Part shown: positions 19,780 through 30,883 of the stretch, piece by piece
How the letters are laid out: the number at the start of each line of letters is the position of its first letter
Numbering within the stretch: the stretch's first letter is position 1
Source of the DNA: Parvularia atlantis
Lineage: Eukaryota > Opisthokonta > Rotosphaerida
Assembly: GCA_943704415.1 (NCBI GenBank)
Contig: CALSCO010001329.1
Span: 1-33,508 of the forward strand
Direction of reading: 5' to 3'
Length of the DNA: 33,508 nt
Notes under the pieces: generated by a model
Seen by the model: the letters and a program-made list of their open reading frames with translations, nothing else
What the model was told of the DNA's origin: nothing
The model's database searches: none
Position numbers and translations under genes: made by a program

Positions 19780-22413
19780 ATGTCGACGAGAAGCGTGACA
19801 GCGCGGGTGTGGAGGGGCACGGGGCCACGCGCGCGGCGCGCACCGCGAGCGATCGTCCGCATCGGCGCGGCCGACGGCGGCGGCGACACGCGCGGCGGCG
19901 AGGCGGACGGGGCGCATGCGGGCGGGCGAGGCGATGTGGCGGCGGGGACCAGCGGCGAGGCCGACGGCGAGGCGTGGGGACCGATCGCGCTGCCGCCCGC
20001 CGACGCGGTGAAGCGCGTGCCGCAGACAGCCGCGCGGCAGAGCGCGCTCGGGCCGCGGCACGCGCCGCTGCTGACGATCAGCGCTGGCTACGGCACGAGC
20101 GCCGAGCGCACGACGCGCCTTGGCGGCGGCCCCAACGGGCAGCGATGGCGCCCGCACGCCCGCCAGCGCCTCGGCCAGCCGCTCATGCCCGGGCTGCAGG
20201 CCCTGCCCGGCTACGACAGCGACTCGGACGACGCGCACGACCCGCGTGACATCTCGCCGTTTAACCTCATGGCGCGCACGTTTGTTGAGAGCATCGACGA
20301 CACGCGCCGCGCCAGCGCCGCGGCAAACAACGCAGCCAGCGGCGACCGCAGCCGCGAGGGCGGGCCGCAGCTGCGACGGCACAGCCTCGTGAAGCAGGCG
20401 CTAGCGAGGCTGCGTGAGGCGGAGGAGGACCGGGACGCAGGCGACGCGGCCGACGCGGCGCGTGTGCAGCGGCTCGAGGAGGACATCAACGATCTCGACA
20501 CGGACGACGATGACGACGATGACGACGCAGACGACGACGCGAACGAGGTTGTGGACAACGGCGACGACGCGAGCGACCGCGCGGCCGACGACAGCAACGA
20601 TGCTACGCCGCCCGAGACGGCGCCCCGCGCGGGCGTCGACCGGGACGCGTGGGAGGTCGCCGTTAGGGAGCAGGTGCGCCCGGGCCGCATGCACCGGCGC
20701 AAGTACCGCCGGCTGCTGCGGCGCTGCCTGAAGGACCCGAGCGCGCTGTCGCTGCTGATGGCCACGCCGGCCGGCCCGATCGTCGTGGACCAGGAGTTTG
20801 AGGTAGACGTCGAGCGCGTCGACCAGAACTACGTCGGGCACGCGACCTACGAGGGCCAGCCGCTGATCGTGCACCACGTCATCCCCGGCGAGCGCGTGTT
20901 TGTGCGCGCGTGGCGCTACGACACCACGGGCCGGGTGCGCACGCTGTGCTGGCTCTGCGGCTGATGGTGACGGTGTGCGTGCAGCACTGGGTTACGGCGC
21001 TCGTGAAGGTGCTCAAGCCATCGCCGCACCGCGTCAAGCCGCCGTGCAAGTTCTACGGCCAGTGCAACGGGTGCCAGATGCAGCACGTCAAGTACGCCGA
21101 GCAGACGTCGTGGAAGAGCTCGGTGCGGCTGTGGCTCTTTGGCTTCCCGCGCAATCGCGATGCGGCTGACGGCGGCCGCCCGCAGACCGTGCAGCAGCTG
21201 TTCAGTTATGCCAACGTGCCCATCGCGCCGATGGTGTCCTCGCCGGCCAAGTACCACTACCGCTCAAAGCTCACGCCGAGCTTCCGCAAGCCCGGGGAAG
21301 AGCTGCGCATCGGCATGCACAGCTGGCGCCACAAGCGTGAGATCGTCGACGTCGACCGGTGCCTGATCGCGACCGAGGCCATCAACGCCAAGCTGGCCGA
21401 GATGCGCAAGGAGACGGCGGAGACGCTGAGCAAGCAGGCGGCCACGAGCGTGATGCCCAATGTGCGTGGCGCAAGTGCATGCTGCGGGGCCGCTGACTGT
21501 GGGCTTGTCGCGATCGCGTCAGGGCGCGACGCTCTTCTTCCGAGACACACTGCGACCGTCCGGGGCCGAGTCGGGCGAGCGCGTGTGCATCACCGACCCG
21601 CACGCGATGGCGCTCGAGCAGGTCGGCACAAAGGTCTACAGCTTCACGGCCAACTCGTTCTTCCAGAACAACCCGTTTGTGCTGCGCATGATGGTGCGCC
21701 GGCAGAGGGCTTGCCTGCGTCGCTCAGCGCTGACCGAGCACGCGCAGGTCGACACTGTGTGCAAAGAGGCCGTCGGCACGGACGTGGAGTACCTCGTGGA
21801 CGCGTACTGCGGCGCGGGCCTGTTTGCAATCTACGCGGCTGAGTACTTCCGCGCTATCGTCGGCATCGACATCAACAGCGAGTGCGCAGGCCGGCGGCCG
21901 GCCGCGGGGCGTGCAGCTGACACGCGACTGCAGATCTATCAGCTGCGCCAGGCTCAACGCGCGCGTCAACAGCGTGCACAAAAAGGTCTCGTTCCTCCAG
22001 GCCGACGCGCAGACCATCTTCAGCAGCCTCAAGTTCCCCGGGCGGCGCACGACGGTGCTGCCGCTGCGCTTTTGTGCCGTGCGCGCGTGCCTCGCTCATG
22101 CCCCGCTGCGTGCGCCCCAGGTCGTCATGGACCCGCCGCACGCCGGCAGCGACCTGTCGTTCCTGCGGCAGCTGATCAAGTTTGCGCCGCGGCGTATCGT
22201 CTACGTCTCGTGCAACCCCTTCACGCAGCGGCGCGACATCCGCTGGCTGCAGGTGCGCCGCCGCGCTGCATGCATCAGCCGAGCTGACGGCGCGCGCGCG
22301 CCCACCTACAGTCGCAGATGCCCGCGTACCGCATCATGTCGATCCGGCCGATGGACCTGTTCCCGCAGACGTCGGCCATCGAGAACGTCGTCACGCTCGA
22401 GCTCCAGATGTAG
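19780..22413 (+). CDS. TRM2: tRNA (uracil-5-)-methyltransferase, Trm2/TrmA-RumA family, with TRAM and Fe-S motifs
   Basis: Exons 19780-20934, 20985-21461, 21523-21693, 21748-21881, 21943-22054, 22121-22252 and 22312-22413 give 760 residues. The first ~325 are low complexity with a long D/E run (residues 240-270). A TRAM-like beta domain (VERVDQNYVGHATYEGQPLI, GERVFVRAW) follows. The cysteine set C-X5-C-X2-C (CKFYGQCNGC) plus a later Cys in VDRCLI matches the 4Fe-4S ligands of RumA in spacing. The catalytic domain has VDAYCGAGLFAIYA (SAM site), DPPHAG, the nucleophile Cys in VYVSCNP, and a C-terminal DLFPQTSAIE with the proton-abstracting Glu. It makes m5U54 in the T-loop of tRNA. The stop is 96 bp from that of the convergent SCCPDH-like gene. 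Confidence 0.92.
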
Positions 22414-22509
22414 ATTGTGGACAGCCATCAGCCGCACATTGCACATAGACGACGACGGCAGGCGAAGAGGAGGAACGACACGCGGGGAGCGACTGCGCGG
22501 GAGGGCGGG

Positions 22510-24152
22510 CTACGACACGGTCATGATCTTGCGCTCGTGCAGCAGCTCGAGCAGGCGGAAACCAAACGCGCTCGCCGGCGTGAGCACGCCGCCCGTGCCC
22601 GCCAGCACGCCGCTCTCGGCCGAGGCCGGCACGGGCACCTGCAGCAGCATCAGCGTGACCTCGCTGATCCACTTGGCCGTTGTGCCGTACGCTGGCCGTG
22701 GGACGCGTGTGAGCGTGTGGCCGGCAACACGGGAGCGCGCACGTACCGGGGTCAGACGCGGTGACGTTGACGATCTGCCGCACTGAGGCCGCGGGGCCCT
22801 TGCCCGTGTGCGACGCGATGGCAGTCAGGCGCAGCGAGCCCGCGGCGCGCTCGGCGTCGGTCGGGCCCTCGTGGCCGTCCGTGCGCAGCCACTTGAGCAC
22901 GGCCTTGCGCAGGAACGCGATCTTGCCGACAAGCACGAGCAGCGGCACGACGGCGAAGAGCGCCACGATGATGATGATCGGCGCAAACGCCGTGCGCAGG
23001 ACCGTGTACTGCGCCAGGTGCACGTCCGGCGGCGGGGCGTTGCGGTCGCGCCGCGCGACGAGGTTGAGCGAGCGGCGCGCGACGGTCGAGTCGAGAATCG
23101 GCAGCGGCATGACCCAGCCGCGGATCGCGCGGCTGTAGTGCGGGTAGAGCTTGACGCGGGGCTAGGGGGCGCGAGGGGCATCAGGCCGTGGTCACCGTGA
23201 TCACAACCGTGAGGGGGCGCACCCTCGACGGAAACACGCCGCCGACGCCGACCCAGGCCGACCAGAGGTGGCCAAACTCGCCGATCAGGTCGAGCTTGCG
23301 GAAGACCTCGAGCGCGGACGCAACCGTGCCCGCCGACGGCTTGAAGCGTACCTCACCAAACAGCTCGACCTTGTCGACGCTCGGCAGCACGGCGCCTGAG
23401 CGGTCGTGCGCGGCCGCGAAGGCCGAGAGGTCCTGCGTCGGCGCCGCTGCGTGAATGCGCATGCGGCCGGCGCGCGCGCGTGTGGTGTGCGAGGCGCACC
23501 CACGGCAGCGAGTCAAGTCCGCAGGCTGCGCGTATCGCCGTCAGCGAGGGAGGCGCGCGAGGTAGGAAAGGGGCGCACCGGGGATGATGCACACGCCGGT
23601 CGCGCGTGCGCGCTCATGGAAGCGGTCGACGACGCGGCGGTAAAAGTCGGTCTCGCCCGTCGTGTCGACGTAGTGCGCGAGGTTGTTGATGCACGCCTCA
23701 ATCACGTTCTCGCCGCCCGACGTGGCGAAGGGGCCGGCGGCGTTGATGACGATGCTGGTCTGGACGGCCATCGTGGCGAGGGCGCTGCGTCGCGGGGGGG
23801 CGCGTGCGCGGCTGTGGGCGAGGCGCGCGAGGGTCGGGGCGGAGTGCGCACGGCTTGTTGTCGCCGGCGCAGACGATCAGCGGCACCTCGGCCCAGGCCG
23901 CGGGCAGCGTCGCGCGGACGGCGTGCAGCTTCTCGGCGCTGCGTCCGGCCAGGGCGATGCTGCGGCCGCGCGGGGCGTGGGCGCGCGATGGGCGCGGGGC
24001 GCGGATCGGAGGGCGAGCGCGCACCGCAGCTTGGGCGCGCGCACGGCGAGGTACTGCGCGATCAGGCGGCCTGTGTAGCCGGTGGCGCCGAAGACGACGA
24101 CATCGAGCGCGCGCAGGCCGCGCGTGCCCGCCTGGGCCTCTCCCTCGGCCAT
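22510..24152 (-). CDS. SCCPDH: Saccharopine dehydrogenase-like oxidoreductase (SCCPDH / trans-acting enoyl reductase type)
   Basis: Minus-strand exons 24025-24152, 23852-23959, 23579-23784, 23500-23525, 23223-23432, 22747-23161 and 22510-22691 give 424 residues (human SCCPDH 429). The N-terminal Rossmann motif is VVVFGATGYTGRLIAQYL, then RIALAGRSAEKL. INAAGPFATSGGENVIEACI, HYVDTTGETDFYRR and ACGLDSLPWDL are typical of the family. A strong transmembrane helix (IIIIVALFAVVPLLVLVG) lies near residue 300, and the end is GVLTPASAFGFRLLELL. The family is named for sequence similarity; it lacks the lysine-pathway substrate residues, and human SCCPDH is found on lipid droplets. The substrate is unknown. 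Exon 4 is a 26-nt micro-exon whose removal would break the frame. Confidence 0.9.
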
Positions 24153-24321
24153 AGCTGCTGCGTGGCGCGCGTGCTGCGCGGTGCGGGATGGGTCGCCGGT
24201 CAGCGATCGCGCTGGAGGAGAGGCAGAGCGGTGATAGGCGTGGCCGCGTGTCATGCTTCGTTGGTGCTCCGCCTGTCGCGACGGCGCCGGCGCCACACGC
24301 CGCCGCAGCAGCAGCAGCACG

Positions 24322-27088
24322 ATGGCCGCCGCGCCGTCCAACACGCCGCTGATCGTCGAGGAAGAGCGGCTGGCAGGCCTCGTCGCGCAGTGCGTCGCGA
24401 GCCACGAGCCGCCGCTGGCGCACCTCCGCGTGCGTCGTCGCGTCGTGCCCCCTGGAAAGCACGCGAGCGACAGGCTGAGCACCGCGCACCGCAGGCCGTG
24501 ATCGACAGCACGCCGCGCCACGTCGCGCCGACCGATGACGAGCCGCTGCTGTGGCTGCAGGCCGCCGCGAGCCTGCGCTTCGCCCAGCTGGTGCGGCCGC
24601 GTGCTGCGCCCTCCGATTGGCTCATGCGCACTGCGCAGCCCGCGCAGGCCCTCGAGGTCACGGCCGACGCCATCGGCCGCTTCGGCAGCGACCCGCGGCG
24701 CCTCGTCGCGCTCGCCCGCGAGACCGCTGCCGCCCTCGCGCAGCTGCGCAGCCGCACGCCCGGCGCCTTCACCGCGCAGCACGCGACCTACCTGCGCACG
24801 CTCGACCTGCTCCGTGCGCGCCACCCGCACACGCGTCACGCGACAGCTCACCGCCGCGTTGCATCGCCGCGCCCAGTCAACGCACAGCAGCCCGCATGGC
24901 GCGCCATCGCCGTCGCCGCGATGGACGCCGGCTTCCACCGCGTCGGGCAGGTGTTCCTCATGCACGTGGGCAAGCGCGTCCTCCCCGCGTGGTTCCAGCG
25001 CTACCCGCCCGGCACAGAAACGCCGCCGTCCTCGTCGTCGGCGGCGGCGGCGGGTAAGCGCGCCAGCCCGGGCAGCGCATCGCAGATGTACGTCTGGGAC
25101 AGCTCGCCGAGCAAGCGCCCCGCCGTGCGCAGCTCGTTCGTCGTCGCCGACAGCTTTGGGTTGCCGCCGCTCGCGCAGGTGGCACTCGTTGCATCCGTGT
25201 GGCCCCGTTGCTGAAGCCCACATGCGCGCAGCCCGACCTGAAGACGGCAACAGCACTTGTGCCTGCGACAGCTCTGCCGTCGCCGCCGATGTTAACCGCT
25301 GCCGAGACCGGGTCGGCCGCGGCGTCACCCGACGGGATGCGCGACGGCGTGCTGCGGCTGCAGGTGCCGCAGGGTGCGGCGCTGGACGAGGCCGCCGTGG
25401 AGCAGCAGTGCCTGGGCGCGCCGATCGCGCTGCTCTCCGGGCTGCCGGCCGCGTGCGGGATAGACTTGGCGCAGTTGAGCACGGCGACGATGCTGGCGCA
25501 GGGCCACGCGCTGGACGAAATCGATGTGCGCGCTCGTGTGCACGATGAGCAGGAACGTGACACGCGCGCGGCGCAGGTGCTCCAGCAAAACTACCGCGAG
25601 CACCAGGCGCGGCTGCGGTCCTCGCCCACGTGGGAGTACAAGTTCCAGCGGCGCAGCGGCACGCTCGGGGCATACGCGAGCTACCAGGAGCACATGCTGA
25701 AGACGGACGGGGCGGCGGCGTCCGAGGGCATCGTCGACTTTTGCACCAACATCGACGTGGCCGACCACGACCGGTGCGCCCTCGGCGGGCCCCTGCAAGA
25801 GCAGTTCGCTGACGTCGGTGTGCGACTTGCGCAGCTGGGAGCCGCAGCTGCGCGAGCTAGCCAAGCTGCCGGAGTTCCTGCGGCCGCAGTCGCCCAAGGA
25901 TTTGCTGGCCGTGTACCCGTACCCTATCCTGGGCGTGAACCGAACGCAGATGTACCTCAAGGTGCACAACTGCCGCACGACGGGTGCGTGGCGCGACACC
26001 TCTGCCGAGGTGACACTGACGGTGCGCGCGCAACAGGCCACCAGGAGAACAACATGCTGTGCTCGGTCAACGTCAACATTGGTCCGGGCGACTGCGAGTG
26101 GTTCGCCGTCGACTGCAAGCACTGGACCGACATCGACGCCCTGTGCAGGCGGTGCGCGCGCGCTTGCACGCGACGGGTGAAGGCGAGATGGCTGAGCCGC
26201 GCTCGACGACGGCAGGCAGGGCATCGACTACCTCAAGGACAGCTGGTGGCCGACCTCGCGCGACCTCGACGTGAGCCACGTGCCCTACACGCGCTTCCTG
26301 CAGCGGCCAGGCGAGGTGGTCTTTGTGTCGTGCGGGACGGTGCACTGGGTCGAGAGCAAGGTGCGGCGTGGCGGTGGTACCTCTGTGCATGCGCATGCTG
26401 ATGACGACGCGCGCGGGCCGCAGGGCGTCACAAACAACGTCGCGTGGAACTACGCCGCGCCAGTGCTGCACCAGTACAAGATGGCCATGGACCGCTTCTG
26501 GTGGAACAAGAAGGAGCAGTACAAGTCGATCGTGCCGATGGAAACGATCTCGTGGATGCTCGCGGGCTTCCGGCTCAAGGATTGCGCGCTGGCCGAGTAC
26601 CTCCTTTGCGTCACGGTTTTGTGGCAACTGTGCGTGGCGTCTGACCGTCGTGTGCTGCCGCAGGTGGATCTTGCGCGAGTCGTTCGAGCGCGAGCAGCAG
26701 CTGGCGGCCCACGTCGCGCGGGGCAAAATTGCGGTCGATGAGGGCAACTCGGAGCGGTGGCACACCTTCTACTGCGTCAAGTGCAACGAGGAGCTGTTCA
26801 ACCACGTCTTTGTCGTGCGGCCTGGTGTGCGGTGTAGCAAGTGCGGCTTGCACGCGCTACGACTGACTGACAGCGGGTGATGCGGCAGCCGGCGTGCTCA
26901 ACCCAGCGGCGAGCGAGACGTTCTGCTGGGCGTGCACCAAGCGCGTGCTGAACCGGGCGACGGTGAGCGGGATGACGTCCAAGGCGACCAAGCGCGAAGT
27001 GCAGGTGCTGCGGCGGTACGGCCTGGCCGAGCTGGCGCAGCGGTTGCAGCAGCTACAGCAGAGCCTGTCGGACGCGCCTGTGTCGTGA
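24322..27088 (+). CDS. KDM6: JmjC histone demethylase of the KDM6 (UTX/JMJD3) family, predicted H3K27me3 eraser
   Basis: Exons 24322-24429, 24495-24590, 24639-24813, 24877-25178, 25232-25773, 25835-25983, 26037-26151, 26216-26360, 26424-26620, 26664-26824 and 26889-27088 give 729 residues. Residues 1-227 match nothing I recognise and show no clear TPRs. From about 330: [35 protein letters not shown], then the JmjC core [20 protein letters not shown]. Fe ligands are His459, Glu461 and His539 (CGTVHW), with the same 2- and 80-residue spacing as UTX. After [12 protein letters not shown] comes the KDM6-specific zinc domain (YCVKC and, after splicing, FCWAC). The enzyme would remove methyl groups from H3K27 using 2-oxoglutarate. 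Introns 24591-24638 and 24814-24876 are multiples of three and could be retained. The gene ends 106 bp before EED. Confidence 0.88.
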
Positions 27089-27194
27089 CCGGTCCGAAGT
27101 CACGGTGTGTGTGTGTGCAAACCAGGGCGCGCGGTACGCCTTTAGTTTGTCTGCAGCCACTTCGTTCCGTGACGATCATCAGACGGAGCGTGCG

Positions 27195-29117
27195 ATGAGC
27201 GACGCCGGGACGCCCAACAGCAGCGCGAGTGGCGCCAGCAACGGCGGCCTCGGTGCGGCGCCGGTGGGGCCGGCGCGCCTGCGCTACGTGACGCACGTCA
27301 AGGTGCGGCGTGGCGCGGATGCGGCGGCCGATGCGCTAGCCGCTCACGCGACGACATCGGCGGCGGCGCGCAGGAGACGCACCGGCACCCGCTCTTCGGC
27401 GCCGCGTTTGATCCGCACGACCCGGCCGGCGCGACGTTCGCGGCCGTGGGTGGGCCGATGGTGCGCGAGGGGCGCGACGGCACCGCTCATTGGGGTGCTC
27501 ATGCGCGCGCGCACACACAAGGCGTACGTGTACGAGTGCACGAGCGCGGGCGGCCTGGCGCTGCTGCAGGTCTACCGTGACGCGAGCGTGCGCCCCTGCG
27601 CGCGATCCGGCCCGTCGTGGCCTGCGGTGTTGACGGCGGGCGCCGGCGCAGGCCGATGAGTCGCTGTACACGTGCGCGTGGACGATGCACGCCGTCTCGG
27701 GCGCGCCGCTGCTGCTGTTGGGCGGGTTGGCGGGCGTGCTCAAGGTGCTCGACACGAGCGAAGGGCGCGTGGTGCAGGTGCCGCCCACCGTCGCCGCACC
27801 GCACACGCGCGCGCTGAGACTGCGCATAGGCGCTCGTGGGCCACGGGCACGCCATCAACGAGGTCCGCACGCACCCGCACCAGCCGCAGCTCGTGCTCAC
27901 GGCCAGGTGCGCGGCCTGCCCTGCCCTGCCCTGCCCTGCCCTGCCCTGCACGCGGCCGCAACCGCTCGCTCACGACACACACGACGACGACGACGACGCG
28001 CAGCAAGGACACGTCCGTACGCCTGTGGAACGTCCAGACGATGTGCTGCGTCGCGATCTTTGGCGGCGACGCCGGCCACCGCAACGAAGTTCTTAGCGTG
28101 GTGCGGACCATCTCGCGCGGCTGCTCGGCACGCCTCACGGCGCGTCGCGCACAGGACTGGCACCACAGCGGCCTGCGCTTCGTGTCGGGCGCGATGGACA
28201 ACAAGGCCATGGTGTGGTCGCTCACGCCGCAGAAAGTGCAGGACGCGCTGGCCTGTGCGTGCGCCTGCGCGTGGTCTTGCCGCCGGCCGGCCGACACCGC
28301 CGCCGCGCGCGCGCAGTATCCGCGTCGTACAGCGTGCACGTCTCGCGCCGCTCGTTCAAGTCGGAGGTCGTGCACCAGCCCGAGTTCACCAACAGCACCG
28401 TGCACCGCAACTACATCGACTGCGTTCGCTACCTGGTCCGCACGCCCACGCTGTCGCGCACGCACATAGCAGGCACGCTCACGGCCGCCGCGGCCGCAGG
28501 GCGACGTCATCCTCAGCAAGTCGACCGACAGCTGCATCAGCATGTGGCTGCCCGACCGTATCGTCAGCGCGGCCAGCCAGGACCAGGAGGGCTCGATCGT
28601 GCACCTGCACGACTTTCGCTTCGACAAGTGCGACATCTGGTGCGTGCCTGTGACGAACTGTGCGTCTGTGTCGACTGCTGAGCAGCGCACACATGGCGCA
28701 GGTTTGTGCGGTTTGCGCTCGACCTGGAGCACCAGCAGCTTCTGTGCGGCACCATCGACGGCCGCGTGAGCGTCTGGGACCTGAACACGAACGGCACGGC
28801 CGTCAGCGGTGCGGCGACTGCACGCGTGCGCCGCGCGAAGCCCACTCAGCGCTGCCGGCGTGCGACGCAGTGCAACTGTTCGCGCCCATCCGGCTCCAGA
28901 GCAAGTCGGCCGAAAGCTTGTCGCACGCGCGCTGCCGGGCCACCGTGCGGCAGGTCGTCGTGGGCCCACAATCACGGTGCGCGCATGCCGGCCATGTGCA
29001 GCGCGGTGTGCGGGCCGACACGACCGCAGGCACGTCGTCGCTGTCTGCGAGGACAGCTCGATCTGGCGCTGGGACGCCGCACCGGCCGACACCAAGGACG
29101 GTACGGCCGAAAACTAG
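27195..29117 (+). CDS. EED: EED/ESC WD40 subunit of Polycomb repressive complex 2
   Basis: Twelve exons (27195-27302, 27374-27460, 27522-27587, 27652-27777, 27830-27906, 28004-28100, 28155-28254, 28317-28435, 28500-28639, 28702-28808, 28871-28976, 29030-29117) give 406 residues (human 441). Blade signatures match EED in order: HPLFGAAFDPHDPAGATFAA, YVYECTSAGGLALLQVY, ADESLYTCAWTM, LVGHGHAINEVRTHP, TSVRLWNVQTMCCVAIFGG, DNKAMVWSLTP, HRNYIDCVRYLGDVILSKST, FDKCDIWFVRFALD and VAVCEDSSIWRWD. The aromatic cage that binds trimethyl-lysine is intact: Phe44, Tyr93, Trp307 and Phe308 correspond to human F97, Y148, W364 and Y365. Family knowledge: EED holds EZH2 and allosterically activates it on reading H3K27me3. 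Intron 27907-28003 carries a CCCTG repeat. Confidence 0.93.
27908..27954 (+). repeat. CCCTG pentanucleotide repeat in an EED intron
   Basis: Several consecutive CCCTG units start shortly after the GTGCGCGG donor of the 27907-28003 intron, enlarging it to 97 bp where neighbours are 52-71 bp. The intron also holds a CGA/CAC-rich run before its acceptor. It is noncoding in my model. Confidence 0.75.
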
Positions 29118-29136
29118 GGCAAGCAAGAGCATATTT

Positions 29137-29616
29137 TTAGAAGGGCCGACGGACGCAGGCTCGGCGTGCCATCGCGGCCGCCGCGGCGGGCTGAGACGAG
29201 AAGGGCGCAGGCAGCGCGCCATGGTTGTCGATGAGCTTCTTCAGCAGGTCGAGGTCGTTGGCAGGTTGCTGATGCGGTGCACGACGCGGTAGCCGTTGAT
29301 CGAGAGCTCTTCATGGTCCCGGCCTGAGTGCTGCTCTGAACGGTGCTACCGCGCATCACGCTCGCGTGCGCCGAGGCAGCGGCCGGTGCCGACTCGCTCG
29401 TGGCCGCGGCGCTGCGCTGGCGGCGTGCGGGCGGGCCGACGAGGCGCTGGTCCACGTCCTCTCTTTTGTGCGCGCCGCGGCGGCCGACGGACGAGCTCGC
29501 CGCCAGCACGATGCGCGCGCGGCAGCTGGCGGGCATCGTACCGTACGACCCGACAGCCGCGATCCGCCGGGTGCGCTGCGGGCGAGCCGTGAACCGCGTG
29601 TACTTTCGAGGAGACG
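29137..29616 (-). other. Unresolved minus-strand reading frames, possible small gene
   Basis: This interval lies between the EED stop and the carnitine acetyltransferase ATG. On the minus strand, two adjacent segments look protein-like: HEELSINGYRVVHRISNLP (about 29255-29312) and NDLDLLKKLIDNHGALPAPF (about 29180-29245), the second running to a stop at 29137-29139. They abut in frames offset by one base. An intron ending CATCAG, or a single-base sequence error, could explain this. Upstream (29320-29600) one long minus frame is Arg/Ala/Ser-rich and could be coding or a composition artefact. I recognise no family. A short gene divergent from the acetyltransferase and convergent with EED is the best reading, at low confidence. 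Confidence 0.3.
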
Positions 29617-30803
29617 ATGGGCGCCCCACTGCCGCCGCTGCCCGTGCCGCCGCTCGATGCGACGCTGCAGCGCTACCTCGCCTCGTGGTGCGCGCATCGA
29701 CGCACCTCACGCGCACACGCGCACCTCACGCCCCTCACCGACCCGCCCAGCGAGCCGCTCTACGCCGACGCCGCCGAGCGCCGCGCGACCGAGGGCGCCG
29801 TGCGCGCGTGGGCCGACGGCATCGGCCCGGTGCTGCAGGCGCGACTCGAGGCGCACGCGCGCGCCTGCAACGCCGCCGGCACGTCGTGGCTGGCGCGGTG
29901 GTGGCTCGAGCGCGCGTACCTGGCCTGGCGCGCACCCCTCCCGATCCTCTCGAACTGGTACCTCGGCCTTCACGACCTCGCCCCCAACCTCGGCGCCTCG
30001 TCGCACGCGCGCGCCGCCGCCCTCGTCGCCGCGGCCGTCGCCTTCAAGCGCACCGCCGTCGACCCGCTCACCGCGCACGCCGACGAGGCACCGCTCCGCC
30101 GCGCGCTCGGCATCGGCGCGGACGTGGCCGTCGACCTCTCGCAGTTTGGCCGCCTCTTCGCCACGTGCCGCGTGCCCGCCCGCGACATCGACTGCAGCGT
30201 CGCCGAGGTGTGCCGCCCGCACTGTCCGCCCCGCCGCCCCGCCAACAGCGACCGTAGGACCACCTCGCGCCGCACGAGCACGCGCCGTACATCCTCGTCA
30301 TTGCGCGCAACGCGCTCTTCCGCCTCGACGTGCTCCGCCCGGCCGACCGTACGCCCTACAGCGCTGCTGCCATCGCTCGGTGCGTGCACACGGGCCAGAG
30401 CACGCGCACCGCTCACCTGCCCGCCCCAGCGCGCTGCACGACATCGAGCGCGCGGCTGCCGAGCCGCACACGGACGACGGCGTCTGCCTGCTCACGTCGC
30501 AGACGCGCGACGTCTGGGCCGAGGTCAGTCGCGCACAGCCGCGCACGCAATCAGAGGCTGATCGTGTTTGTGTGCAGATGCACGAGCATCTGCTCGCCCT
30601 CGACCCAGCCCGCAACGGCAATGCACTCGCGGTCGTGCAACACGCACTGTTTTGCGTCGCGCTCGACGGCACCTCGCCGGCAGCGATCGACGAGGTGCGC
30701 ACACGGAAGCGCCACGTCGATACCCACTCACCCGACGCGCCCGCAGTTGTGCACACAGGTGCTCGTCGGCGAGCCGCACCTGTGCAACCGCTGGTTCGAC
30801 AAG

Positions 30804-30883
<80 letters not shown>

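Noticed and set aside
22510-24152. A true lysine-pathway saccharopine dehydrogenase
   Set aside because: Only the Rossmann start is shared; length, membrane helix and C-terminal GVLTPASAF motif fit the SCCPDH-like family.
27740-29095. A 451-residue minus-strand open frame opposite EED
   Set aside because: EED exons on the plus strand match the family throughout; the minus frame is low-complexity.
30805-30880. The CA tract as telomeric or centromeric sequence
   Set aside because: It is a simple dinucleotide inside an intron of a conserved gene, with no telomere-like unit.
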